From assembly GCA_035282865.1 (NCBI GenBank), contig DATEVB010000113.1, positions 1 through 8,032 on the forward strand: 8,032 nucleotides of DNA, written 5' to 3'. Under the pieces are notes generated by a model. That model ran no database searches. It worked only from the letters and a program-made list of their open reading frames with translations, and had not been told where the DNA came from. The position numbers were made by a program, and so were the translations under genes. Source of the stretch: UBA4744 sp035282865 (GTDB lineage: Bacteria > Actinomycetota > Acidimicrobiia > Spongiisociales > UBA4744). This document shows, piece by piece, positions 1 through 6,356 of the stretch (within the stretch, counting starts at the first letter, position 1; the number at the start of each line of letters is the position of its first letter).

Positions 1-37
1 AGGCGCAGGTGAAGTCAGTCCCGGTATCCTCTCGTTG

Positions 38-484
38 GTGTCAACGGTCGAAGTCTCTGTGGCAATCGAGGCGTCGCTGGGAAGAGTGTGGGCGGCGGTT
101 GCCGATCTCGAATCACACGTCGAGTGGATGGCCGACGCCGATTCGATCACGTTTCTCACCGACAGTCGCGCCGGAATTGGAACCCGCATGGAAGTGGCTA
201 GCCGGGTGGGGCCCCTCCGAACCACCGACATCATGCAGGTAACGGAGTGGGTCGATCGCAGGCGGATCGGGGTCCGTCACACGGGTCTTGTAACCGGCGA
301 GGGAGCCTTTGAACTCGAGGCGATCAATCCCACAACGACCAGGTTCACCTGGCGGGAGCGGCTGACCTTCTCTTGGTATCTGGGAGGACCGTTGACCGCC
401 CAGGTGGCGTCACCGGTCCTTGCCGCCATCTGGAAACGCAATTTGAACCGGCTGAAACGGCACCTCGAAAGCTGCCATTGCTAG
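38..484 (+). CDS. SRPBCC (START/polyketide cyclase-like) family protein
   Basis: About 148 residues, the usual size of a single SRPBCC domain. This helix-grip fold encloses a hydrophobic cavity for a lipid-like or polyketide ligand. The N-terminus has the family pattern: a short beta strand (STVEVSVAIEAS), then a helix with VWAAVADLESHVEWM, which matches the common 'vW..lsdl..y..W' opening. The middle is a run of strands including FTWRERLTF, and a long C-terminal helix (residues about 120-145, IWKRNLNRLKRHLES) closes the pocket. No specific ligand can be named. GTG at 38 follows a TTG at 35. No convincing ribosome site precedes either, and the frame stays open to the window edge, so the true start could lie upstream and the gene may be 5'-truncated here. 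Its TAG stop lies within the same CTAG as the stop of the convergent membrane protein, so the two genes have no spacer between them. Family assignment is fairly secure; function is unknown. Confidence 0.75.
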   Translation: MSTVEVSVAIEASLGRVWAAVADLESHVEWMADADSITFLTDSRAGIGTRMEVASRVGPLRTTDIMQVTEWVDRRRIGVRHTGLVTGEGAFELEAINPTTTRFTWRERLTFSWYLGGPLTAQVASPVLAAIWKRNLNRLKRHLESCHC

Positions 485-1092
485 CCGCCGCCCTCAGGTG
501 GAGGTCCGACCGGCAGCGTTTCGGGTTCCACCCAACGGCGGGGTTCTCGTATCAGCCAAGTCTTGGCGGTCAAAGGGCGACCCTCGAGACGTGACCCACG
601 CTGGAACGGTCCGCGAAAGCACAAGGCCATCCCGGCCAGGATGAGCGCGGCGCCCACCAGTTGCACGGCCTTGGCGATCCCGGCCGCGCCGTTCATGTTG
701 CCAAGGGCGCTAGGACCCAACAGGTAGGCCCAGTCGTGGTCTCCTCCTATGAGCGGCAGCCGTTCGAAAGGTGCGTCGGCGATATAGACACTGACGTCGG
801 CGGCGCTGGCTCCCGCCCAGGCGAGACACAGGCTGGCGGCGAGGAGGTCGCGGCGCCTCAAGCCGAAGTACGCCGCCAAACCGACCGGGACCGCCACCTG
901 GAAGACACTACCCATGAGAGCGGTGATCACATCGGGGAACACGTAGGTCAGCATGTGCCCCAGTTCGTGAAACCCGAGATCGACCCCGCCCAGCAACGGC
1001 ACCCGCCGCTGCTGCACGAAAGGGAAATACCCGATCACGGCGCCGCCGGCCACACCGGCCACGTATCTCCAGAGGGTTCTCCACGATTCCAC
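481..1092 (-). CDS. Integral membrane protein with HELGH (M50-like) zinc-site motif, uncharacterised
   Basis: A membrane protein of about 203 residues from the GTG at 1092, or 228 from the GTG at 1167. Using numbering from 1092, an N-terminal hydrophobic segment (about 10-27) leads to LLGGVDLGFHELGH. Here HELGH (residues 42-46) fits the HExxH zinc motif of membrane metalloproteases such as site-2 proteases. Further hydrophobic stretches lie at about 55-76, 82-104 and 139-159. Two other motifs look conserved: DVSVYIADA (99-107) and GGDHDWAYLLG (116-126), whose Asp and His could complete a metal site. The C-terminus is hydrophilic and proline-rich. I recognise the HELGH/DVSxYIADA/GGxHDW combination as a recurring uncharacterised bacterial family but cannot name it. 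Proteolytic activity is inferred from the motif alone. I prefer the shorter start because the 25 extra residues look unconserved and overlap the upstream end of the hotdog-gene remnant's frame. It neighbours an enoyl-CoA hydratase on the same strand, but over 180 bases away. Confidence 0.72.
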   Translation of the reverse strand: MESWRTLWRYVAGVAGGAVIGYFPFVQQRRVPLLGGVDLGFHELGHMLTYVFPDVITALMGSVFQVAVPVGLAAYFGLRRRDLLAASLCLAWAGASAADVSVYIADAPFERLPLIGGDHDWAYLLGPSALGNMNGAAGIAKAVQLVGAALILAGMALCFRGPFQRGSRLEGRPLTAKTWLIREPRRWVEPETLPVGPPPEGGG

Positions 1093-1164
1093 GAAAATAT
1101 ATCGGCGCCACCCCCAGCAATCTGAACGGCGCCACTCGGATAAAGTCGCCAAGGGCGTGAAGAA

Positions 1165-1278
1165 CACGTCATCATCCCGGCGAGGTTCTGCGGACCACCC
1201 GACTTCGCCAACGGTGGCTACGCCTGCGGCATTGTCGCCAAACTGCTCGATGGGTCCTCCGAAGCCACGCTCCTAAGA
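1165..1278 (+). pseudogene. Remnant of a hotdog/thioesterase-like gene (N-terminal part only)
   Basis: Between two minus-strand genes, the plus strand encodes HVIIPARFCG followed by PPDFANGGYACG, then IVAKLLDGSSEATLL. From memory this resembles the N-terminus of actinobacterial hotdog-fold/thioesterase-like proteins, which begin with 'PxRFxGPP...NGGYxxG' and reach 'DGpAEVTLR.PPPL' after about 35 residues. Three things mark it as a fragment. The frame has a stop at 1141-1143 and no ATG, GTG or TTG between that stop and the homologous region. The resemblance ends at about 1272-1275, exactly where the stop codon of the minus-strand enoyl-CoA hydratase lies. The frame then runs on to about 1398 only as the antisense of that gene. 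The simplest reading is that a deletion fused the 5' part of a hotdog gene to the 3' end of the hydratase, and that its start region has since decayed. The family link is recalled, not searched. Confidence 0.55.
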
Positions 1279-2040
1279 ACCAACGAAGCCGGCTTCCCGC
1301 TTCTCGATGAAGGCGGCAACGCCTTCCCGGGCATCATCGGTCCGGAAGCACGTCAAGAAAGCATCCATTTCCGCGGTCAGCCCCTCGCCGGCCGATAAAC
1401 GCAACGCGTCGTTCAGAGCTCGCTTGGCCGCCCCATAGGCCAGGGTAGGCCCGGCCGCCCATCGCCCGGCATCGGCCATCGCAGCTTCCTGGAGTTGGGC
1501 AGCGGGCAACACCCTGTCGGCCAGGCCGATGTCGTGCGCTTCTTCGGCTCCCAGGTGCCGGCCGGAGAAGATGATGTCCTTGGCCCGCTGATAACCGACC
1601 AGGCGAGGGAGTCGCTGCGTGCCACCCGCCCCCGGGATCAAACCCAGCAGGATCTCCGGTTGTCCGACCCGGGCGTCGTCGGCGAAGTAACGGAAGTCGG
1701 CCCCCATCGCCAATTCGAGGCCGCCTCCCAACGCAAACCCGCGGACGGCAGCAATGGTGGGCTTCTCGAGCGTTTCGAGGAGCCGGACGGCTTTGCCGAG
1801 ATCGGTGGCCAGGCTGTCGTCGCGGCCGCTCTCGTAGGCGGCCTGGAAGCCTTTGATGTCCGCCCCGGCGGCGAAATGTGGCTCTCCGGTCACCACCACC
1901 GCCCGAATAGCCGGATCAGACGCCTCCAAGAACGCGGCCGCCAGGTCTTCAGACAGTTCGGCCGACAGAGCATTGACCGGCGGTCGGTTGAGGACGATCC
2001 GCGCGACACTCCTGTCCACCGAATACTCGACCAGCGACAT
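1273..2040 (-). CDS. Enoyl-CoA hydratase/isomerase (crotonase) family protein
   Basis: A 255-residue crotonase-fold enzyme of normal family length. It should hydrate trans-2-enoyl-CoA to 3-hydroxyacyl-CoA in cytosolic fatty acid or amino-acid degradation. The CoA-binding and oxyanion-hole segment FAAGADIKGF (residues 56-65) and the second oxyanion segment ALGGGLELAMGADF (103-116) are both present. The two catalytic glutamates of true hydratases are at E109 (GGGLEL) and E129 (GQPEILLGLIPGAGGTQRL), so it is expected to be hydratase-competent and not just an isomerase or hydrolase variant. The C-terminus (AFIEKREAGFVGS) matches the usual 'aF.EKR.p.F.G' ending. The ATG at 2040 is preceded by a good ribosome site (AAGGGAG at 2053-2047, six bases away). 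It lies 78 bases downstream of meaB on the same strand, so cotranscription is plausible. The acyl-chain substrate cannot be told from the sequence. Its 3' end abuts the hotdog-gene remnant. Confidence 0.93.
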   Translation of the reverse strand: MSLVEYSVDRSVARIVLNRPPVNALSAELSEDLAAAFLEASDPAIRAVVVTGEPHFAAGADIKGFQAAYESGRDDSLATDLGKAVRLLETLEKPTIAAVRGFALGGGLELAMGADFRYFADDARVGQPEILLGLIPGAGGTQRLPRLVGYQRAKDIIFSGRHLGAEEAHDIGLADRVLPAAQLQEAAMADAGRWAAGPTLAYGAAKRALNDALRLSAGEGLTAEMDAFLTCFRTDDAREGVAAFIEKREAGFVGS

Positions 2041-2046
2041 GGCATA

Positions 2047-2053
2047 CTCCCTT
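2047..2053 (-). promoter_or_regulatory. Ribosome binding site of the enoyl-CoA hydratase gene
   Basis: On the minus strand AAGGGAG lies six bases before the ATG at 2040. It is the clearest Shine-Dalgarno sequence among the minus-strand genes here and fixes that start codon. Confidence 0.7.
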
Positions 2054-2076
2054 GGGTTGACGTTGCGTTCAGACTA

Positions 2077-2102
2077 CCGGTGGGCTCGCCATGGCCCGCC
2101 GG
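2077..2102. repeat. Hairpin-forming inverted repeat between meaB and the enoyl-CoA hydratase
   Basis: CCGGTGGGC (2077-2085) and GCCCGCCGG (2094-2102) form a nine-pair stem with one imperfect pair around an eight-base loop. It sits in the 78-base gap between meaB and the hydratase. No T-run follows on the minus strand, so it is not a classical intrinsic terminator. It could act as a processing, stabilising or attenuating hairpin in a shared transcript, or be a chance product of GC-rich sequence. Confidence 0.35.
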
Positions 2103-2118
2103 CAACTCCGCCCCCGGA

Positions 2119-3063
2119 TCAGCCCCCATCGAGAAGCCGCCGGGCGGCCGTCCAGGGGTCCAACCGTCGAGCATCGACCTCAGCGGTGAGAGTGGCGAAC
2201 CGGTCGTCCTCAGCTGCATCCTCGGCGCGGCGGAACAGCTCCGCAACCACCGCCCGATGCAACTCCTGGCGGAGCCGGGCCGAGCGCGCCTCGTTGAGGC
2301 GTCCGGTCGATTCGAGGAAGGAACGGTGGTCCTGAACCGCCTGCCAAACGGATCCGATCCCCTCCCCTACCGTGGCAACGGTGGCCAGCACCGGGGGGCG
2401 CCAGGCTCTTTGTCCTCCCAGATCGAGCATCTGTTCCAGGTCGCGCATGGTGTCGGCTACACCGTCCCGATCAGCCTTGTTGACGACGAGAATGTCACCG
2501 ATTTCGAGGAGTCCGGCCTTGTTGGCTTGCACGCTATCGCCCCATCCCGGATTGACGACCACGATCGTCGTGTCGGCGCTTTCGACGATCTCGACCTCTG
2601 CCTGTCCCACGCCGACGGTTTCGACGAACACGTGAGAAAGCCCGATGGCGTCCAGGATCATGATGGCCTTGGGGGTGGCCTCCGCAACGCCACCCAGGTG
2701 GCCTCGGCTCCCCATGGACCGGATGTACACGCCCGGGTCCCCGACGTGATCCTGCATGCGGATCCGGTCACCTAAAATGGCGCCGCCGGTGAAGGGGCTC
2801 GAGGGGTCAACGGCCAGGATCCCGACCTCATCCCCGAGCGAGCGGACGCGTCGTATGAGCTGATCGGTCAGGGTGCTCTTCCCCGACCCCGGGGCGCCGG
2901 TCAGGCCGACGACAAATGCCGAACCGGTGCGGGGAAACAGGGTGGCCAGGATCGAAGGGGCGCTCGGGTGGCGGTCCTCGACCAGGCTGATCAGCCGGGC
3001 CACCGCCCTGGGGTCACGCTGCAGCGCCGCTTCAATCAATTCGGCAGTGGTGCGGGTCGTCAT
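2119..3063 (-). CDS. meaB: Methylmalonyl-CoA mutase-associated GTPase MeaB
   Basis: A G3E-family P-loop GTPase of 314 residues that chaperones B12-dependent methylmalonyl-CoA mutase. It gates adenosylcobalamin loading and protects the cofactor in propionyl-CoA to succinyl-CoA metabolism. Visible motifs, in order: ARLISLVED (22-30) of the N-terminal arm; Walker A GAPGSGKST (56-64); AVDPSSPFTGGAILGDRIRM (84-103), the characteristic MeaB switch region; YIRSMGSRGHLGG (113-125); the G3-like ETVGVGQAE (148-156); NPGWGDSVQANKAG (171-184); and the guanine-specificity motif NKAD (195-198). Length and motifs are complete, so it should be functional. The ATG at 3063 matches the usual N-terminus; an in-frame TTG at 3078 would add five residues. 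Neither has a strong ribosome site. The mutase subunits are not in this window; the nearest related gene is the enoyl-CoA hydratase downstream. Older databases label this family ArgK, but a kinase role is not supported by the family biochemistry. Confidence 0.95.
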   Translation of the reverse strand: MTTRTTAELIEAALQRDPRAVARLISLVEDRHPSAPSILATLFPRTGSAFVVGLTGAPGSGKSTLTDQLIRRVRSLGDEVGILAVDPSSPFTGGAILGDRIRMQDHVGDPGVYIRSMGSRGHLGGVAEATPKAIMILDAIGLSHVFVETVGVGQAEVEIVESADTTIVVVNPGWGDSVQANKAGLLEIGDILVVNKADRDGVADTMRDLEQMLDLGGQRAWRPPVLATVATVGEGIGSVWQAVQDHRSFLESTGRLNEARSARLRQELHRAVVAELFRRAEDAAEDDRFATLTAEVDARRLDPWTAARRLLDGG

Positions 3064-3109
3064 CGGAGCCAGTCTCAAGTGTCGGGCCCCAAGTTACAAC
3101 TCAGGATCG

Positions 3110-3155
3110 GTGCGAGCGGAGGGACGGATCGGATCCCGGAAGGACAGGCTCGCAC
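3110..3155. repeat. Perfect 8-bp inverted repeat between the NifU-like gene and meaB
   Basis: GTGCGAGC (3110-3117) pairs perfectly with GCTCGCAC (3148-3155) across a 30-base loop that itself contains GGATCC and CGGATCGGATCCCGG palindromic elements. It fills much of the 106-base gap downstream of the NifU-like stop and upstream of meaB. It could be a terminator-like or regulatory hairpin, or a binding site. There is no T-run. Confidence 0.35.
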
Positions 3156-3169
3156 ACTATGGCGCCGGC

Positions 3170-3457
3170 TCAGAAGGCGTTGACTTCCTCGACGCCGGGT
3201 ACCCGCTCGGTGAGGATTCGTTCGATTCCTGCTTTGAGCGTCATGGTCGACAGAGGACAACCGCCACACGCTCCAACCATCTGCAGATTGACCGTCCCGC
3301 CTTCGACACCGAGCAGGATCAGATCGCCACCGTCCGCCTGTAAGGCGGGACGGATGTACTCGATGGTGGATTCGAGCACAGCCAGGTCGACCTGTGGGTA
3401 CTCGGTCTGCAGGACGGCGCCGTCGGTGGTGTCTTCTACGGTCGTAAAGTCTGTCAT
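3170..3457 (-). CDS. NifU-like C-terminal domain protein (Fe-S scaffold/carrier)
   Basis: A stand-alone NifU C-terminal (Nfu-type) domain of 95 residues. These proteins bind a [4Fe-4S] cluster, usually between two subunits, and deliver it to apo-enzymes in the cytosol. The defining segments are present: IRPALQADGGDLILLGV (residues 35-51), then VGACGGCPLSTMTLKAGIER (61-80). The last carries the cluster-binding CxxC at C64 and C67. The first 20 or so residues (TDFTTVEDTTDG...) are acidic and unlike the core, probably a flexible tail. The ATG at 3457 is preferred; a TTG at 3466 would add three residues. No clear Shine-Dalgarno precedes the ATG, but a TACACT hexamer lies ten bases upstream, suggesting a very short leader. 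It lies 53 bases downstream of the SpoIID-like gene and 106 bases upstream of meaB, so it may be read through from murA. Confidence 0.92.
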   Translation of the reverse strand: MTDFTTVEDTTDGAVLQTEYPQVDLAVLESTIEYIRPALQADGGDLILLGVEGGTVNLQMVGACGGCPLSTMTLKAGIERILTERVPGVEEVNAF

Positions 3458-3467
3458 AGCCCACAAA

Positions 3468-3473
3468 AGTGTA
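3468..3473 (-). promoter_or_regulatory. Possible -10 element just upstream of the NifU-like gene
   Basis: TACACT on the minus strand (3473 to 3468) ends ten bases before the ATG at 3457. Transcription starting six to eight bases downstream would leave a leader of only two to four bases. I see no matching -35 hexamer, so this rests on the hexamer, its position and the absence of a ribosome site. Confidence 0.35.
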
Positions 3474-3510
3474 GAGGCACTCGAAAACTAGTCATGGGTG
3501 CCGATCGGAC

Positions 3511-5088
3511 CTACGGGTTCCTCACCAGCTCGACGGTGGTGAAGGTGTCGGCAGCGCCTTCCGAAGAGCGGGCCTCGACGAGCACCCGGTACCGGGCCGG
3601 TCCGGCAATCTTTCCGTCGACGGTGCCATCCCACACCAGGGCAAACCGTCCGGCTTCCCGTAAGGTCCAGGGAGTCTCACCGATCACCCCCGGGCCGTGG
3701 AAGACCACCATCCGCACTTCGGCCGCGGCGGCGAGCGTGCCGGTCACCACGACAGAGCTACCGGCCGGGGCAACCACGACGGGCTCGAGGTCTCGCAGGG
3801 CCGGCGGCAGGCCAAAGCCTTCCGGCGGATGTACGGCAACGTCATCCGCTCGTACCGAGAACCGCCATGTTCCCAGCGCATCGGTGGCGATCGGGGCGCC
3901 GTCGGCGACTACCGAGATGGGTCCGTCGGCGGAAATGACCACCTCCGTTTCACCCCAACCCAAACCGACCACGATCTCGCCGGGGAGCATCCCCCCGGCT
4001 GCTTGCGGCTGCAAACCCCCGTAATAGTGACCAAGGATCTCGTCGTAACCGTTGCCGGCTTCAGCCATAGCCAGGGCGCCATACTGGCTCATTCCCACCA
4101 GGTGACCCCACCCGTGCCCGGAGATCGTGTAGATCTCCTCAACGACGATGAATCCCGAGCGGAACGCCTCTGGATACCTCCACTCTTTGGAGATGGTGTA
4201 CGTAGGCGACAGCACCGTCTGCGGATAGCGTCTTCCGTCGGGGCGTTCGGCGGGAAGCAACTCAGGGGCGACCCGGGGACCGTACCGGTTCATCACGCCC
4301 CGGAATTCCCAGCTGGCGAGTGACCGGGTCCGCCCGTCTGCGTCGAACTCGACCATCCAGGCGCCGGCTCCGTCGGCGGTGGTGCGCACCCTGACCCCGA
4401 GGAGCCGGCCGTCGATCTCATCCGCCTCGCGCAGTACCGACTCGAGTACCGACCTTGGAAGCTCAAACGACCAATCGACAAACGGAGAAGGTTCACCGGG
4501 CGAATCGACTGCTCTGAGATAAGGCACGCCGTTGCCCCCAAACACATCTCGGACATCTCGCGTCCTCCCGCCGGTGGTCGACGAGTAGAGCGCCTGAGCG
4601 GGAGTTCCGTTGAAAAGCAGGACTTCGCCGGCCGTAGCGGCAACTGCAGCCGCCCACCGCTCACCACCAGATTCCTGCACCTGATCAAGGCCTCCGTACA
4701 CCTGACAAGCCGGAGTGGCGCAAATATCGAAACCGTACCTTGCGCCCGAGCCCACCCGACCGCGGGAGAGGGTCCACGCCAGATAGGTGCGCGCGGCGAC
4801 CACCTGGGCCTTCAGCGCCTCCTCGTGCCAGGAAAACGGGACTTCCTGGATGCCCAATAGGTAGTCCTCTGGTGCAACTCGCTCCAGAACCACCATCCCG
4901 TCGGACGCCGAATGCACTTCCAATTGTCCGGCGTACCGCCGATCAACCCAGAACAGCACGGTGCCTTGGGCAGGTTTGAGCAGGATGGTCTCGTAGAGAC
5001 CAACGGTCTCTTCTTCTTGCGCAGATGCCGGACTGCCGGCGACCAGCAGAACGCAGATCAGCGCGGCGACGCCCTTACTGCGCCGCAC
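3511..5088 (-). CDS. Secreted SpoIID/LytB-domain protein (putative peptidoglycan lytic transglycosylase)
   Basis: An exported protein of 525 residues from the GTG at 5088. It begins with a clean signal peptide: MRRSKG, a hydrophobic core to about residue 18, then SPASA^QEEE. The SpoIID domain follows. It contains VAPEDYLLGIQEVPFSWHEE (71-90), where the Glu of EVP (E82) corresponds to the proposed catalytic glutamate, and ALKAQVVAARTYL (91-103). CATPACQVYGG (123-133) holds a Cys pair at the conserved CQVY motif, ALYSSTTGGRTRD (166-178) follows, and SGHGWGHLVGMSQYGA (323-338) is the family signature. SpoIID cleaves peptidoglycan glycan strands, preferring strands without stem peptides. The last 100 or so residues look like an Ig/FlgD-like beta domain (ending YRVLVEARSSEG...), probably for wall or protein binding. 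The GTG at 5154 would add 22 residues, lengthen the overlap with murA to 80 bases and bury the signal peptide, so I reject it. From 5088 the overlap is 14 bases, suggesting coupled expression with murA. Such proteins occur widely in non-sporulating actinobacteria. Confidence 0.9.
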   Translation of the reverse strand: MRRSKGVAALICVLLVAGSPASAQEEETVGLYETILLKPAQGTVLFWVDRRYAGQLEVHSASDGMVVLERVAPEDYLLGIQEVPFSWHEEALKAQVVAARTYLAWTLSRGRVGSGARYGFDICATPACQVYGGLDQVQESGGERWAAAVAATAGEVLLFNGTPAQALYSSTTGGRTRDVRDVFGGNGVPYLRAVDSPGEPSPFVDWSFELPRSVLESVLREADEIDGRLLGVRVRTTADGAGAWMVEFDADGRTRSLASWEFRGVMNRYGPRVAPELLPAERPDGRRYPQTVLSPTYTISKEWRYPEAFRSGFIVVEEIYTISGHGWGHLVGMSQYGALAMAEAGNGYDEILGHYYGGLQPQAAGGMLPGEIVVGLGWGETEVVISADGPISVVADGAPIATDALGTWRFSVRADDVAVHPPEGFGLPPALRDLEPVVVAPAGSSVVVTGTLAAAAEVRMVVFHGPGVIGETPWTLREAGRFALVWDGTVDGKIAGPARYRVLVEARSSEGAADTFTTVELVRNP

Positions 5089-6343
5089 CGGCCGGCCGGC
5101 GTTCGAGACGCCCTCCGAGCGATTGCAGCCGCCCGACGAAGTCCTCGTAGCCACGATCGATGTGGTGGATGTCCCCCACCACCGTCTGCCCCTCGGCCCG
5201 CAAGCCGGCCAGCACCAGGGAGGCGCCGGCGCGAATATCGGGAGCGATGACCGGACAGCCCGAGAGTTTCTCGACCCCCCTGATCACGGCATGCTGCCAT
5301 TCAGTGGTGATGTCCGCGCCCATCCGCATCAGCTCGCCGGCGTAGCGGAACCGGGCGTCGTAGATGTTCTCGGTGATGACCGACGTGCCGGAAGCCACGC
5401 TGAGCAGCGCCACCATCTGCGGCTGCATGTCCGTGTGGAAACCCGGGAATGGAAGGGTGGCGAAATCCACCGGAAGGGGTCGATCGGGTCCCGCCACCGT
5501 GAACCAGTCGTAACCGCGTTCGATGGTGCAACCGGCGTCTGTCAGCTTCCTCAATTCCATCCGAAGGTGATCCGGGACACAGCGCTCGATGCGGATCTCG
5601 CCACCGGTTATGGCCGCCGCCACTGCGTAGGTTCCTGCTTCGAGCCGGTCGGGTAGGACATCATGGGAGGTCGGATGGAGGGTATCCGCGCCTTCCACCG
5701 TGATCATCGATGTGCCGGCGCCCTGAATCCGGGCACCCATCTTGACCAGAAACGCAGCCAGGTCTTCGATCTCCGGTTCGCGGGCGGCGTTGTGGACCGT
5801 CGTCTCACCGGTCGCCAGGACGGCTCCCAGCAACACATTCTCGGTCGCCCCGACACTCGGGAACTCGAGGCCGATTTCGGTCCCCACCAGGCCGGCGGGA
5901 GCTCTGGCAATGAGCATTCCATGCTCGAGTTCGAACTCCGCTCCCAGCTTCCGGAGCCCGTCGATGTGCATATCGATGGGCCGGGCTCCCAGGTCGTCAC
6001 CACCGGGGAACGCCACCCTGGCTACACCCCCGCGCGCCAGCAATGGACCCAGAACGACGATCGAGGCCCGCATCTGACGGACGAGATCGAGAGGCGCCTC
6101 CGGCCGCAACTGGTCCGGCACCTCGACGGTGAGCACATGGCCGTTGAACGAACAGGTTGCTCCCATGTGCTCGAGCACCCGCCCCATGAGGGTAACGTCG
6201 AGTATTCCGGGGACGTTGTGCAACAGGTGCGTCCCGGGTGCCAACAACATTGCCACCATCTGTTTGAGGACGGCGTTCTTGGCGCCCAGCACCGCAACCG
6301 ACCCTTTGAGCGGTTGGCCACCGGTGATGACGATCTCCTCCAT
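5075..6343 (-). CDS. murA: UDP-N-acetylglucosamine 1-carboxyvinyltransferase MurA (Asp-type)
   Basis: Full-length MurA of 422 residues. It transfers enolpyruvate from PEP to UDP-GlcNAc, the first committed cytosolic step of peptidoglycan synthesis. From the ATG at 6343 the start reads MEEIVITGGQPLKG, and K22 of GAKNA falls at the E. coli K22 position. R121 (GARPIDMHI) is close to E. coli R120, and D305 of HTDMQPQ matches the catalytic D305. The active-site loop reads FPGGDDLGARP, so residue 116, where most bacteria carry the PEP-binding Cys (GGCxIG), is Asp. The same change in Mycobacterium tuberculosis and Chlamydia keeps activity but prevents covalent inactivation by fosfomycin. Later motifs (EFPSVGATENVLL, DRLEAGTYAVAAA, RAGASLVLAGLRAEG) are intact. 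Starts at 6373 and 6505 would add 10 and 54 residues absent from the family, although GGGTGGGGA lies before 6373. The 3' end overlaps the SpoIID-like gene. Confidence 0.95.
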   Translation of the reverse strand: MEEIVITGGQPLKGSVAVLGAKNAVLKQMVAMLLAPGTHLLHNVPGILDVTLMGRVLEHMGATCSFNGHVLTVEVPDQLRPEAPLDLVRQMRASIVVLGPLLARGGVARVAFPGGDDLGARPIDMHIDGLRKLGAEFELEHGMLIARAPAGLVGTEIGLEFPSVGATENVLLGAVLATGETTVHNAAREPEIEDLAAFLVKMGARIQGAGTSMITVEGADTLHPTSHDVLPDRLEAGTYAVAAAITGGEIRIERCVPDHLRMELRKLTDAGCTIERGYDWFTVAGPDRPLPVDFATLPFPGFHTDMQPQMVALLSVASGTSVITENIYDARFRYAGELMRMGADITTEWQHAVIRGVEKLSGCPVIAPDIRAGASLVLAGLRAEGQTVVGDIHHIDRGYEDFVGRLQSLGGRLERRPAGAAQ

Positions 6344-6350
6344 AGAGCGG

Positions 6351-6356
6351 ATTGTA
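6351..6356 (-). promoter_or_regulatory. -10 element of murA, implying a leaderless transcript
   Basis: On the minus strand TACAAT (6356 to 6351) is followed by exactly seven bases (CCGCTCT) and then the ATG at 6343. A start site at the usual distance would fall at or within a base of the A of ATG, giving a leaderless mRNA, which is common in actinobacteria. No Shine-Dalgarno is present before that ATG. A good -35 is not visible at 17 bases (CCGGCA), as expected if an extended or activator-helped promoter is used. Confidence 0.55.

Noticed and set aside
1157..1276. Small plus-strand open frame starting at GTG 1157
   Set aside because: It covers the hotdog remnant in a different frame and gives a Ser/Pro-rich peptide with no similarity. 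The conserved-looking sequence lies in the other frame.
1495..2775. A plus-strand open frame of 426 codons
   Set aside because: It runs antisense through the enoyl-CoA hydratase and meaB, both of which have full sets of family motifs on the minus strand. The frame has no recognisable domain and an unnatural Arg/Gly/Pro/Asp-rich composition typical of antisense GC-rich DNA.
5089..5154. SpoIID-like protein starting at GTG 5154
   Set aside because: This would place 22 polar residues before a standard signal peptide and overlap murA by 80 bases. The GTG at 5088 gives a normal signal peptide and a 14-base overlap.
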